From Arthrobacter stackebrandtii (GTDB lineage Bacteria; Actinomycetota; Actinomycetes; Actinomycetales; Micrococcaceae): 64,000 nucleotides of DNA. Of this stretch, positions 37,377 to 44,894 are shown one piece after another (the first letter of the stretch is position 1; the number at the start of each line of letters is the position of its first letter). Where the stretch lies: NCBI RefSeq assembly GCF_017876675.1, contig NZ_JAGIOI010000001.1, forward strand, positions 3,534,001 through 3,598,000, read 5' to 3'. The notes beneath the pieces were generated by a model. It was not told where the DNA came from. It saw only the letters and a list, made by a program, of their open reading frames with translations, and did no database searches. A program made the translations under genes and the position numbers.

Positions 37377-37407
37377 CCCAGCTGTCAAGGAATCCTTGAC
37401 AGCTGGG
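37377..37407. repeat. Perfect 31-bp palindrome
   Basis: CCCAGCTGTCAAGGA (37377-37391), a central A, then the exact complement (37393-37407). It lies in the gap between the tRNA-Ala terminator and the FadR-type gene, 420 bp before that gene. A regulator operator, or a hairpin in RNA, is possible; no consensus is recognised. Confidence 0.7.
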
Positions 37408-37521
37408 TGAGCAGACGTAGCTGAAGGTAACAGCCTTGGCCGGAGTGCACGGCAACTGTGCGGGTTTTCCGGCCCTCATGACTCTTCAGTGGGCATGGCG
37501 GCGCAGCTTTCGCGGCCCACC

Positions 37522-37714
37522 GTGTTTTCGGCACAGGGCCGCGCGTCGAGACAGGGGCAAAACCGCATGCCGCGGGGCCCGTATTGCCGAAAATGGGTTA
37601 AACCCGCGAGATAGGTGCACTACCTACACCTACCTCGCGGGCTTTGCCCCGGGTCGGTGATGGCGGCGGGAAAGCGCAGCGGGGTTGGCCCCGGCTCGGC
37701 GTCCGGACCGGTGG
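37522..37714 (+). repeat. Dispersed repeat of about 190 bp, copy A
   Basis: Aligns at roughly 75-80 percent identity (estimated by eye) with the reverse complement of 60999-61188. Shared blocks include GAGACAGGGGCAA, GCCCGT, CTACACCTA, GGGTCGGTGAT and CCGGACC. At its centre (37603-37641) a 15-bp stem with one mismatch closes on CACTACCTA. The reading frame that looks most coding is interrupted by a stop codon, so it is probably non-coding. The rest of the gap 37270-37827 shows no gene. Confidence 0.75.
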
Positions 37715-37827
37715 AAGAGTCACAATAGCCGGTCTTCCCGACAGCTGCCCCACGATTCGCACTCCCGGCATGTTGGAGTCCCGAGTACACCGCCGCCCCA
37801 CCCCGGAAAGTCTGGGACAATATTCCC

Positions 37828-38565
37828 GTGCCCATCCCAGAACCCGCCCCCGCCGCCCGCAGCTACGAAGCCGTCCTGACCAGCATTGAGGCGGAACTGC
37901 GCGACGGCAGGATCAAGGTCGGCGACCAGCTCCCCGGGGAACGCGCCCTGGCCGCGCAGCACGGGATTTCCCGCGCCTCCGTCCGCGACGCCATCCGCGT
38001 CCTGGACGCCATGGGCGTGGTGCGCACCGGCACCGGCTCCGGCCCGCAGTCCGGCGCCGTGGTCATCGCCAACCCGGCCGCAGGCCTGGCCGCGACGCTG
38101 CGCCTGCACATGGCCACCAGCCATTTCCCCGTGGCGGACATTGTCCAGACCCGCATCATGATGGAGACCTGGGCCGCCCAGGAGGCCGCACGCCAGCCGC
38201 GGCAGGCACGCCAGGAGGAACAGCTGCACCTGCTCGTGGACCAGATGGCGCGCCCGGACCTTGGGCGGGAGGAATTCCACGTCCTGGACGCGGCCTTCCA
38301 TGTCCTGCTGAGCTCGCTGGCCGGCAACGCCGTCATCACGGCGATGATGGAATCGCTGCGCTCGGCCATCCAGGGCTATGTCAGCGACGCCATCGATTCC
38401 GACCAAATGTGGCAGGGCATCGTCCCGGAACTGCGCCGCCAGCACGGGGACATCCTTACCGCCGTCCTGGCAAACGACGGCGCCGCGGCCTCACGCGAAC
38501 TGCGCCACCACATCGAGTGGTTCCACTCGCAGACGAACCCCATCCAGCAGGGAGAGAACACATGA
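37828..38565 (+). CDS. GntR/FadR-family transcriptional regulator
   Basis: A 245-residue regulator with an N-terminal winged helix (about 10-75; LPGERALAAQHGISRASVRDAIRVL) and a C-terminal FCD ligand domain (about 95-230). The family responds to carboxylic acids such as lactate, gluconate or acyl-CoA. The start is GTG 37828. The ATGA overlap at its end couples it to the YchJ-like gene. The aquaglyceroporin gene lies convergent downstream; control of it is not supported by anything in the sequence. Confidence 0.88.
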   Translation: MPIPEPAPAARSYEAVLTSIEAELRDGRIKVGDQLPGERALAAQHGISRASVRDAIRVLDAMGVVRTGTGSGPQSGAVVIANPAAGLAATLRLHMATSHFPVADIVQTRIMMETWAAQEAARQPRQARQEEQLHLLVDQMARPDLGREEFHVLDAAFHVLLSSLAGNAVITAMMESLRSAIQGYVSDAIDSDQMWQGIVPELRRQHGDILTAVLANDGAAASRELRHHIEWFHSQTNPIQQGENT

Positions 38566-38963
38566 TCGGCCCCGAATCCCGCTGCCCCTGCAGCAGCGGT
38601 GAACAGTTCGGCAACTGCTGCGCACGGTACCTGTCCACGGAAGCGCCGGCACCCACGGCCGAGGCACTGATGCGCTCGCGCTTCAGCGCCTTCGCCACGG
38701 CCAATGCGGACTACCTGCTGCGCACCTGGCACCCTGAAACGCGCCCGGCCATCCTGGAACTTGACCCGGACCAGCAGTGGTACCTTCTTGAAATCCTTGC
38801 CGTGCACGACGGCGGCGCCTTCGCCACTGCAGGCACCGTCACCTTTCGCGCCCACTACCGGAGCGCCACGGACCGCCGCCAGCGGGACTCCTTCACCGAA
38901 ACCAGCAGTTTCGTCCGGGAAGCCGGCCGGTGGTTCTACGTGGACGCCCTGGAACTGTCCTAG
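38562..38963 (+). CDS. YchJ-like SEC-C motif protein
   Basis: A 133-residue protein of the UPF0225 (YchJ) type. The N-terminal SEC-C motif CPCSSGEQFGNCC (residues 8-20) should bind zinc; the rest is an NTF2-like fold with TAEALMRSRFSAFATANADYL and the C-terminal WFYVDA. Its role is unknown. The start overlaps the stop codon of the GntR-type gene by four bases. Confidence 0.88.
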   Translation: MIGPESRCPCSSGEQFGNCCARYLSTEAPAPTAEALMRSRFSAFATANADYLLRTWHPETRPAILELDPDQQWYLLEILAVHDGGAFATAGTVTFRAHYRSATDRRQRDSFTETSSFVREAGRWFYVDALELS

Positions 38964-39063
38964 CACCGCTACCGTCAGCGGCACCGGCTGGTCCGGGCGG
39001 GGCTGCATCGGGCGGCGCTGGCGCCGGCCCGCCCCGGTCGGCCCGCGGCCAGCGCGGCCCCGG

Positions 39064-40050
39064 CTACTCCTCGTCCGTGGCAGGTCCCGGCTCGGCGGCG
39101 TGCGCCCCGCCGCCGCCACTGGCGGCTGCTTCCTGCTCGGCCAGCGCCTTGCGGGCGTGCAGGATGTCGCCGATGAACCAGTCGTAGAGCAGCACGCCGA
39201 TGACGCCGCCGATGAGCGGGCCCACAATGGGCACCCAGAAGTACCAGCTGAACGCACCGGGCACCCCGGTGATGGTGCCCGGCATGGCAACATCGCCCCA
39301 GCCGGCAATCCACGCAAACACGCGGGGGCCAAAGTCACGGGCCGGGTTGATGGCGTACCCGGCGTTGGCGCCGAACGACATGCCAATCGCTGCCACGGCA
39401 AAGCCGATGATGAGCGGGCCAAGGTTCGCCTTGGCGGCAGTGTTGCGCATGTCAATGATGGCCACGATCAGCATCACCAAGAACGCCGTGCCCACAATTT
39501 GGTCAATCAGCGGCACGGTCAGGTTCCCCTTGAAATACGGTGCGGGGAAGGTGGCGAAAATGGAGAAGGTGGCGAGCCCGCCGGCCTCGTCCCGCTGCGT
39601 CTTCGCGGCGGTGTTGAAGGCATCGATCGCGTTGAAATACACCACGTACAGCAGCGCGGCGGCGGCAAACGCACCCACCACCTGGGCCACGACGTACGGG
39701 ACCACCTTGTTCCATGCGAACTTGCGCCGCACGGCAAATGCCAGGGTCACGGCCGGGTTCAGGTGCGCGCCGCTGACCCCGCCGGCCACATACACGCCCA
39801 TGGCGACGGCCAGGGCCCAACCCCAGGTGATGAGCAGCCAGTCCCCGGAGGCCATGAAAATGGTGGTGTCGGTGGCCGCGCGCCCGCTGCCGGGAAGTGC
39901 CGCCACGGCCATGGCCACAACGCCATCACCGAAGCAGATCAAAACAAAGGTGCCAAGGAATTCTGCGAGAAGCTCGCCCCACACACCGCCCACACGCTTC
40001 AAGCCGCTGCCCTCACGAACACTTCGCCGCAGCGGGGTTATTACACTCAT
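39064..40050 (-). CDS. Aquaglyceroporin (MIP family, GlpF-like)
   Basis: Six-helix channel of 328 residues for glycerol, water or other small neutral solutes. The two half-helix signatures are HLNPAVT and INPARDFGPR; the Asp after the second NPAR favours the glycerol-facilitator subgroup. The start is ATG 40050, with AAGGA eight bases upstream; ATG 40059 would lie on that site. No glycerol kinase gene is adjacent. The extended C-terminal tail is Gly/Ala/Glu-rich. Confidence 0.93.
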   Translation of the reverse strand: MSVITPLRRSVREGSGLKRVGGVWGELLAEFLGTFVLICFGDGVVAMAVAALPGSGRAATDTTIFMASGDWLLITWGWALAVAMGVYVAGGVSGAHLNPAVTLAFAVRRKFAWNKVVPYVVAQVVGAFAAAALLYVVYFNAIDAFNTAAKTQRDEAGGLATFSIFATFPAPYFKGNLTVPLIDQIVGTAFLVMLIVAIIDMRNTAAKANLGPLIIGFAVAAIGMSFGANAGYAINPARDFGPRVFAWIAGWGDVAMPGTITGVPGAFSWYFWVPIVGPLIGGVIGVLLYDWFIGDILHARKALAEQEAAASGGGGAHAAEPGPATDEE

Positions 40051-40080
40051 GGTGATCATCCTTAGAGTCGTCGATTACGG

Positions 40081-40122
40081 CGACGTATCTTGACTTTAGG
40101 TGACTGTCCCCAGTATACGTCG
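40081..40122 (-). promoter_or_regulatory. Inverted repeat in the aquaglyceroporin promoter region
   Basis: CGACGTAT (40081-40088) and ATACGTCG (40115-40122) are perfectly complementary across 26 bases, 30-70 bases before the minus-strand start. It could be a bipartite operator for a glycerol or osmotic regulator. Confidence 0.4.
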
Positions 40123-40189
40123 TATGTGATATTGCGCACCCGGGGCTGTGGGGGCCGCGGCGCCATTTCCCGGGCGGTAGAGTGTCCCG

Positions 40190-41359
40190 GTGGAGCAAAA
40201 CAGCAGCATTGAGGACCCGCCCTTCGACTTTGGGCGCCTGCGCCGCTTTCCGGACGTCGAAGCGCCCAACCTTTTCGCCCATGACGCCACGGATGAGCTG
40301 ATCCTCAGGGAGGCGTCCGGCGCCCTTTCCGCCCACGACGGCGGACGCGTCGCCATTGTGGGCGACCGCTACGGTGCGCTGACCCTCGCCGCCGCAACGC
40401 TCCACGGGCTCAGCGGCCTGAGGGTGCACCAGGACGGGCGCTCCGGTGAGCTGGCCCTGGCCGCCAACGCAGCCCGACTCGGACTGGAGGGATCCTATTC
40501 CTCCATGCCGCTCGACGCCGGCCTGGTCCGGGATGCCGCCGTGGTCTTGTGGCAGCTGCCGCGCAGCCTTGAGGAGGTCGCCGAGGTGGCGCAGCTCATC
40601 AGTGCCCATGCCAGTCCCGAGGTGCGCATCTTTGCCGGCGGGCGCATCAAGCACATGACCGTGGCCATGAACGCCGTGCTCTCCCAGTACTTTTCCTCCG
40701 TCATTCCCGGGCGTGCATGGCGCAAGTCCCGCCCGCTCGTGGTGGGCGAACCGTTGGCGACCGGGCAGCGCGGGGAGGGTCCGGCGTCGGACTTCCCCAA
40801 AAAGGAGTACCACGCCGACCTGGGCCTGTGGCTGTGCGCGCATGGGGCAACATTTGGCGGCACCAAGGTGGACGTTGGCACACGCTTCCTGCTGGGCTTC
40901 GTGGACCAAATGCGGCCCGGTGCGGCCGCCGCCGTGGACCTGGGCTGCGGCAACGGAACCATTGCAGCGGCGCTGGCCAAGGCGCGGCCGGCACTGCGCG
41001 TCACGGCTACGGACCAGTCCGCGGCCGCCGTTGCGGCGACCATGGAAACGGCCGCCGCCAACGGACTTGCGGACCGGATCGACACCGTCCGCGACGACGC
41101 GCTGGACAGCTTCGCCCCGGCGTCGGCCGAGCTCATTGTGCTGAACCCGCCGTTCCATGTGGGGGCGGCCGTGCATGCCGGGATTGCGCACAAGCTTTTC
41201 GCCGCAGCAGCCAGGGTGCTGGCACCCGGCGGGGAGCTGTGGTGCGTCTACAACAGGCACCTGGACTACAAGGACGCGCTGGCCCGCACGGTGGGGGAGA
41301 CCTCCGTCATGGGGCGCAACAGCAAGTTCACCGTCACGAAGTCCACCAAAACCCTGTGA
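40190..41359 (+). CDS. Class I SAM-dependent methyltransferase, RsmC/RlmG-like
   Basis: A 389-residue protein with the duplicated architecture of the rRNA guanine-N2 methyltransferases RsmC and RlmG: a degenerate N-terminal methyltransferase-like half (1-180) and an active C-terminal half with AVDLGCGNGTIA (SAM loop, about residues 245-256) and the catalytic NPPFH near 322. These modify 16S G1207 or 23S G1835 in E. coli; which one applies here is undecided. The GTG start lies 139 bp from the divergent channel gene. Confidence 0.85.
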   Translation: MEQNSSIEDPPFDFGRLRRFPDVEAPNLFAHDATDELILREASGALSAHDGGRVAIVGDRYGALTLAAATLHGLSGLRVHQDGRSGELALAANAARLGLEGSYSSMPLDAGLVRDAAVVLWQLPRSLEEVAEVAQLISAHASPEVRIFAGGRIKHMTVAMNAVLSQYFSSVIPGRAWRKSRPLVVGEPLATGQRGEGPASDFPKKEYHADLGLWLCAHGATFGGTKVDVGTRFLLGFVDQMRPGAAAAVDLGCGNGTIAAALAKARPALRVTATDQSAAAVAATMETAAANGLADRIDTVRDDALDSFAPASAELIVLNPPFHVGAAVHAGIAHKLFAAAARVLAPGGELWCVYNRHLDYKDALARTVGETSVMGRNSKFTVTKSTKTL

Positions 41360-41487
41360 GAGCACGGTGGAGCCCCCGTGGCGTGTACGCTGGCGGGGCG
41401 GCTGCAGGGTAATGTGACACATGCGCCTTGGGGAGGCCGCCACTGTTTGCAGGCCGTTGAGCCACACACAATTTCAAGGAGAACGAG

Positions 41488-42753
41488 TTGAATGCTCCCG
41501 CGCCAGGAGTGCCGCAGCGGCGCCGCGGCACCAATCTGCCAAAGATGGGCGACTTCAACCAGGCCGTCATTCTTGATTCGATCCGGCGCTCCGAAGAAGG
41601 ACTGAGCCGGGTTGAGCTGGCAGCACTGGCCGGGCTGGCAGCCCAGACTGTCTCCAACATCTGCCGAAGGCTGCTGGACTCGGGCCTCATCGTGGAAGCC
41701 GGCAAGGACGGGTCCGGCCCCGGCAAGCCCCGCACCATCCTGCGGCTGAACCCGAAGGGCATGTACGCGGTTGGCGTGCACATCGACCCCGCGCTGACAA
41801 GCTATGCATTGTTGGATGCCGTGGGCACCGTCCTCTTCTCCGTGGACGAAGCCACCGAGCTGGGGATCGACCCGGCCCAGGCCGTGGCCAACATGGGCAC
41901 CCGGATCCTGTCCGTCATTGAGCAGTCCGGCGTTCCGTTTGGACGCATTGCCGGGGTTGGGGTGGCCACGCCGGGCCCCGTGGATGCCGCGAGCGGCACC
42001 GTCGTCAGCCCGCCGCACATGCCCGGCTGGACGCGCGTGCCGCTGCGCGACATCCTGGCTGAAACCACCGGCCTGACCGTGGTGGTGGAGAAGGACGTCA
42101 CGGCCTCGGCCGTGGCTGAGCTGTGGGCGTGGTCCGGCCACGCCGCCGCGAACTTTGTCTTTGTCTACATCGGCACCGGCATTGGCGCCGGGCTGGTGCT
42201 CAACGACGAGGTCGTGCGGGGATCATCCGGCAATGTGGGCGAAATTGGGCACATCATCACCGACCCCGACGGGCCCCTGTGCGACTGCGGGCGCCGCGGC
42301 TGCGTCAAGGTCACCTGCATGCCGGAAACCGTCGTGGGCCTGGCCCGGGAGGCCGGCGTCCTGCCGGCACACCCCGTGGGGGAGCCGGCACCTGCACTGG
42401 CGGACGAGTTGGCGGCGGTGGCCCGTGCCGCCGCTGAAGGGGAGCCGTCCGCCGTCGAAATTCTGGACAATTCCGCCCGGCGCATGGCCGGGGCCGTCTC
42501 TGTGCTGACCAACCTGCTCGATGTGGATTGCGTGGTGTTTGGCGGGCCGTTCTGGCCGGCGCTGGCTCCGGTGTACCTGTCGAAGGTGCCCGCGCTGGTG
42601 GCTGCGTTGAGCGTGACCACCTGCGTCCACTCGGTGGAGATTGCCGGCACCAGGCTGACTTCCGGCGAGGAGGCGTTCGGCGCCGCCTGCCTGGTGCTGG
42701 AGAAGTCCTTCAACGCCAGTGCCGAGCAGCTGCTGCTGGACGCCAAGGCGTAG
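41488..42753 (+). CDS. ROK-family transcriptional regulator
   Basis: A 421-residue NagC/XylR-type repressor: N-terminal winged helix (about 22-75; LAALAGLAAQTVSNICRRLLD) joined to a ROK sugar-kinase fold with GTGIGAGLVL. The zinc-binding segment is CDCGRRGCVKVTC; I recall the family consensus continuing with Glu after GCx, and here it reads Lys, so sugar binding or zinc coordination may be altered. TTG 41488 follows AAGGAG by six bases. No sugar uptake genes are adjacent, so its regulon is elsewhere. Confidence 0.9.
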   Translation: MNAPAPGVPQRRRGTNLPKMGDFNQAVILDSIRRSEEGLSRVELAALAGLAAQTVSNICRRLLDSGLIVEAGKDGSGPGKPRTILRLNPKGMYAVGVHIDPALTSYALLDAVGTVLFSVDEATELGIDPAQAVANMGTRILSVIEQSGVPFGRIAGVGVATPGPVDAASGTVVSPPHMPGWTRVPLRDILAETTGLTVVVEKDVTASAVAELWAWSGHAAANFVFVYIGTGIGAGLVLNDEVVRGSSGNVGEIGHIITDPDGPLCDCGRRGCVKVTCMPETVVGLAREAGVLPAHPVGEPAPALADELAAVARAAAEGEPSAVEILDNSARRMAGAVSVLTNLLDVDCVVFGGPFWPALAPVYLSKVPALVAALSVTTCVHSVEIAGTRLTSGEEAFGAACLVLEKSFNASAEQLLLDAKA

Positions 42754-42797
42754 CGCGGCCGCAGGGCTGCTGCCGGCGCGAGTGGGGCATGATGCCG

Positions 42798-43012
42798 TGC
42801 GCAGGACGCTTGGCCGGCTGTGGCTGTGCGCCGGCGGGGCATCCAGCCGTGCGCATTAAGTGGTGAAGCCCGACGGCGCCCGGCCCGCCCAGGCGGGTTG
42901 CCCGCCGTCGGGCATGGCAGCCCGGCGCACAAGTGCACTGTTCTGCGCAGCGTTCCGCGTTGACCTGACGCACAACACTGTTCTGCGTCACGCCCGCACC
43001 AAACTCTGCGCA
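42798..43012. repeat. Second intergenic TGCGCA cluster
   Basis: Exact TGCGCA occurs four times in 215 bp, twice inside the longer TTCTGCGCAG or CTCTGCGCAGAAC context, with further GCGCAC and TGCGTCA relatives. It resembles the clusters at 13523-13775 and 60883-60951. Confidence 0.5.
42868..42913 (+). terminator. GC-rich hairpin after the ROK gene
   Basis: GCCCGACGGCG (42868-42878) pairs with 42903-42913, with an inner CCCGCC/GGCGGG hairpin (42884-42897). There is no T tract. Bases 42870-42900 recur at 29 of 31 positions inside the MFS gene (51749-51779), so this may be a mobile or repetitive element rather than a plain terminator. Confidence 0.55.
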
Positions 43013-43227
43013 GAACAGCACGCTCACCCGGCCCGGCAGTTCAAGGTGTGACCGGGCGCAACGGTGCCCGGAGCATCACGCCGTAGAACCGGCGCGACAA
43101 AGCCACCGCCAACCGCATTGCCCCGCCTGAAAGGCCGGCTGCGTATTGCGTGCCCAGGAAGGCGCCGGGTGGCACCCCGCGCCCTGTTCCGGGTGACACC
43201 CCTCGCGGGCACTTCCCACGTGGAGGA

Positions 43228-43425
43228 TCAGTCGACGCCCTCAAAGATCTCACCGAATGGAATGGTGGGATCGGTTCGGGCCTGCAGCTCATGCGGGTTC
43301 ATCGTGATGCGGACGCCGTGCGTTTTCTCGGCGACTGACTGCTTGAGGACCGGCAGGACGGTGTCAATGAAACTCTCGTCCCTGCCCTGGAGGTACTCTG
43401 CATACGCGGCTGGCAATTCGTTCAT
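43228..43425 (-). CDS. Small conserved-looking protein of unknown function
   Basis: A 65-residue acidic protein (starts MNELPAAYAEYLQG, ends GEIFEGVD) with protein-like composition and codon use. The ATG at 43425 is preferred over a longer in-frame form because TACAGTAT, a -10-like box, overlaps the upstream part. No domain is recognised. It is convergent with the ROK gene and divergent from metF. Confidence 0.5.
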   Translation of the reverse strand: MNELPAAYAEYLQGRDESFIDTVLPVLKQSVAEKTHGVRITMNPHELQARTDPTIPFGEIFEGVD

Positions 43426-43622
43426 GCACCATACTGTATCCTCCGGCCGCCCCAACCAACAGGGCCGCGCGCGGTGGCTTTTTCAACCCTTGGTGCGGGT
43501 CTTGCTGCGGCCCTGCGGCGCCGCACCGGTGCACAAAGTTCGGCATGGCGGCCATTTTGGCCTCCCTGCCGAACGGAACCTGTCAATTGCTACGACATGT
43601 TGCGACATAATTCTGCATCAAT

Positions 43623-43652
43623 TTGCCTGGGCGGGAAACGCAGCCCTACTAT
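43623..43652 (+). promoter_or_regulatory. Predicted metF promoter
   Basis: TTGCCT (43623-43628) and TACTAT (43647-43652) with an 18-base spacer. Transcription from here gives a leader of about 220 bases before metF. Confidence 0.5.
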
Positions 43653-43659
43653 GTAACTA

Positions 43660-43878
43660 CGTTATTTCCTCAACGTGTGTCAGCGACCTTCGGCTAGTCC
43701 AAGGTGTGGGTGCCCCCATGTGGGCCTGACATTTGCTGGCGGAACCGTCCCCGATGCATTGCCAATTCGCAATGCCGACTCGACGCGTCCGCTGAACCTT
43801 TTTCGAAAAAGCAGCTGCTGCACTGTGTGTTCTAGAAGCACGGGCGGCGGCCGACCCATCCTCAAGGACCCCAAGCAA
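43660..43878 (+). other. Leader region of metF, no recognised riboswitch
   Basis: It contains a 7-bp hairpin GCATTGC/GCAATGC (about 43754-43773) and CTTTTTCGAAAAAG near 43798-43811. I looked for SAM-I, SAM-IV and cobalamin riboswitch cores and did not find them. The metF frame is open through the whole leader but has no conserved content there. Confidence 0.35.
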
Positions 43879-44847
43879 ATGTCTCCTCCGAGCCTCATCC
43901 AGGCATCGGCGCCTTTGACACAGAGCGCACCGATCGCCCTTTCCTACGAACTGTTCCCGCCCAGGAATGCCGCCGCCGAGGCGGGCCTGTGGGACACCAT
44001 CAGGGAATTGGAAACCACCAATCCCGACTACGTTTCCGTTACGTACGGTGCCAGCGGAAGCAACCGGGATACGGCCGTTGACCTGCTCAACCGGCTCCTC
44101 ACCGAAACCTCCCTGCGCCCCCTGGCCCACCTGACGTGCGTCGGCAACACCGCCGACGAACTGGCAGAGATCATCTCCGAACTGCTGGACCACGGTGTGC
44201 GCGGCATCCTCGCCCTCCGCGGGGACCTGCCCCAGGAAGGCCCCGGGGAACCGCGGCCGGGGCAGCTGCACTATGCCCAGGACCTGATCGAACTGGTTCG
44301 CCGCGTGGAGCAGCGCCGCTCGGCCCTGCTGTGTGCAGGCAAGGTGGCCATTGGCGTGGCGGCCTACCCGGCACGCCACCCGGAATCGCCATCCATTGAA
44401 CATGACGTGGAGGTGCTCCTGGCCAAGCAGCGCTCCGGCGCCGACTTTGCCATCACCCAGGTGTTCTTCCACGCAGACCAGTACCGCGACCTCGTGGTGC
44501 GGGCCCGCCGGGCCGGCGTCAGCATTCCGATCATTCCGGGCGTCATGCCGCTGACCAGCCTGCGGCGCGTCCAGCGCCTCGGCGACCTGACCGGCGTCGA
44601 GCCCTGCCCGGACCTGATCGATGCCCTGGGCCGTGCAGACGACGGAGCCGAAAGCCGGCGCGTGGGGGTGTCCGCCACGGTGGACCTTGCCCGTGCAGCG
44701 CTGGACGCCGGCGCACCCGGCATCCACCTGTACACCTTCAACGAGCATGCCGCCGCGCTCGAAGTGCTGGACAAGCTGGAACTCCTCCGGCCCGGACGCC
44801 CCGCCGTGGGATCCCGGACAGCCGGCGGCACACTCCAGCCGGCCTAG
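43879..44847 (+). CDS. metF: Methylenetetrahydrofolate reductase
   Basis: FAD-dependent TIM-barrel enzyme that makes 5-methyl-THF, the methyl donor for methionine synthesis. The 322 residues show SYELFPPRN, DYVSVTYGASGSNRD, RGDLPQEGPG and DFAITQVFF. ATG 43879 gives a normal length. metE follows 47 bp downstream, so methyl donor and acceptor enzyme are made together. Confidence 0.95.
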   Translation: MSPPSLIQASAPLTQSAPIALSYELFPPRNAAAEAGLWDTIRELETTNPDYVSVTYGASGSNRDTAVDLLNRLLTETSLRPLAHLTCVGNTADELAEIISELLDHGVRGILALRGDLPQEGPGEPRPGQLHYAQDLIELVRRVEQRRSALLCAGKVAIGVAAYPARHPESPSIEHDVEVLLAKQRSGADFAITQVFFHADQYRDLVVRARRAGVSIPIIPGVMPLTSLRRVQRLGDLTGVEPCPDLIDALGRADDGAESRRVGVSATVDLARAALDAGAPGIHLYTFNEHAAALEVLDKLELLRPGRPAVGSRTAGGTLQPA

Positions 44848-44894
44848 CCCGCACCCCACCACAAACTTCTGATACAAATAACTAAGGAATTTCC

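Larger units (their letters stand above)
42754..43227. other. Gene-free stretch after the ROK gene
   Basis: It holds a GC-rich hairpin (42868-42913) and a cluster of TGCGCA motifs (42798-43012). I find no credible gene on either strand; long open frames in this region are GC-composition artefacts. Confidence 0.5.

Noticed and set aside
43675-43878. The metF frame is open for 68 codons upstream of the chosen start and contains a SSCCTVC stretch, suggesting a cysteine-rich leader peptide.
   Set aside because: There is no separate stop codon or ribosome-binding site to make it a distinct leader peptide, and the text before MSPPSL is unlike MetF. High GC explains the open frame.
43660-43878. Possible SAM or cobalamin riboswitch before metF-metE.
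   Set aside because: The conserved cores of SAM-I/SAM-IV and of the cobalamin element are not present by eye.
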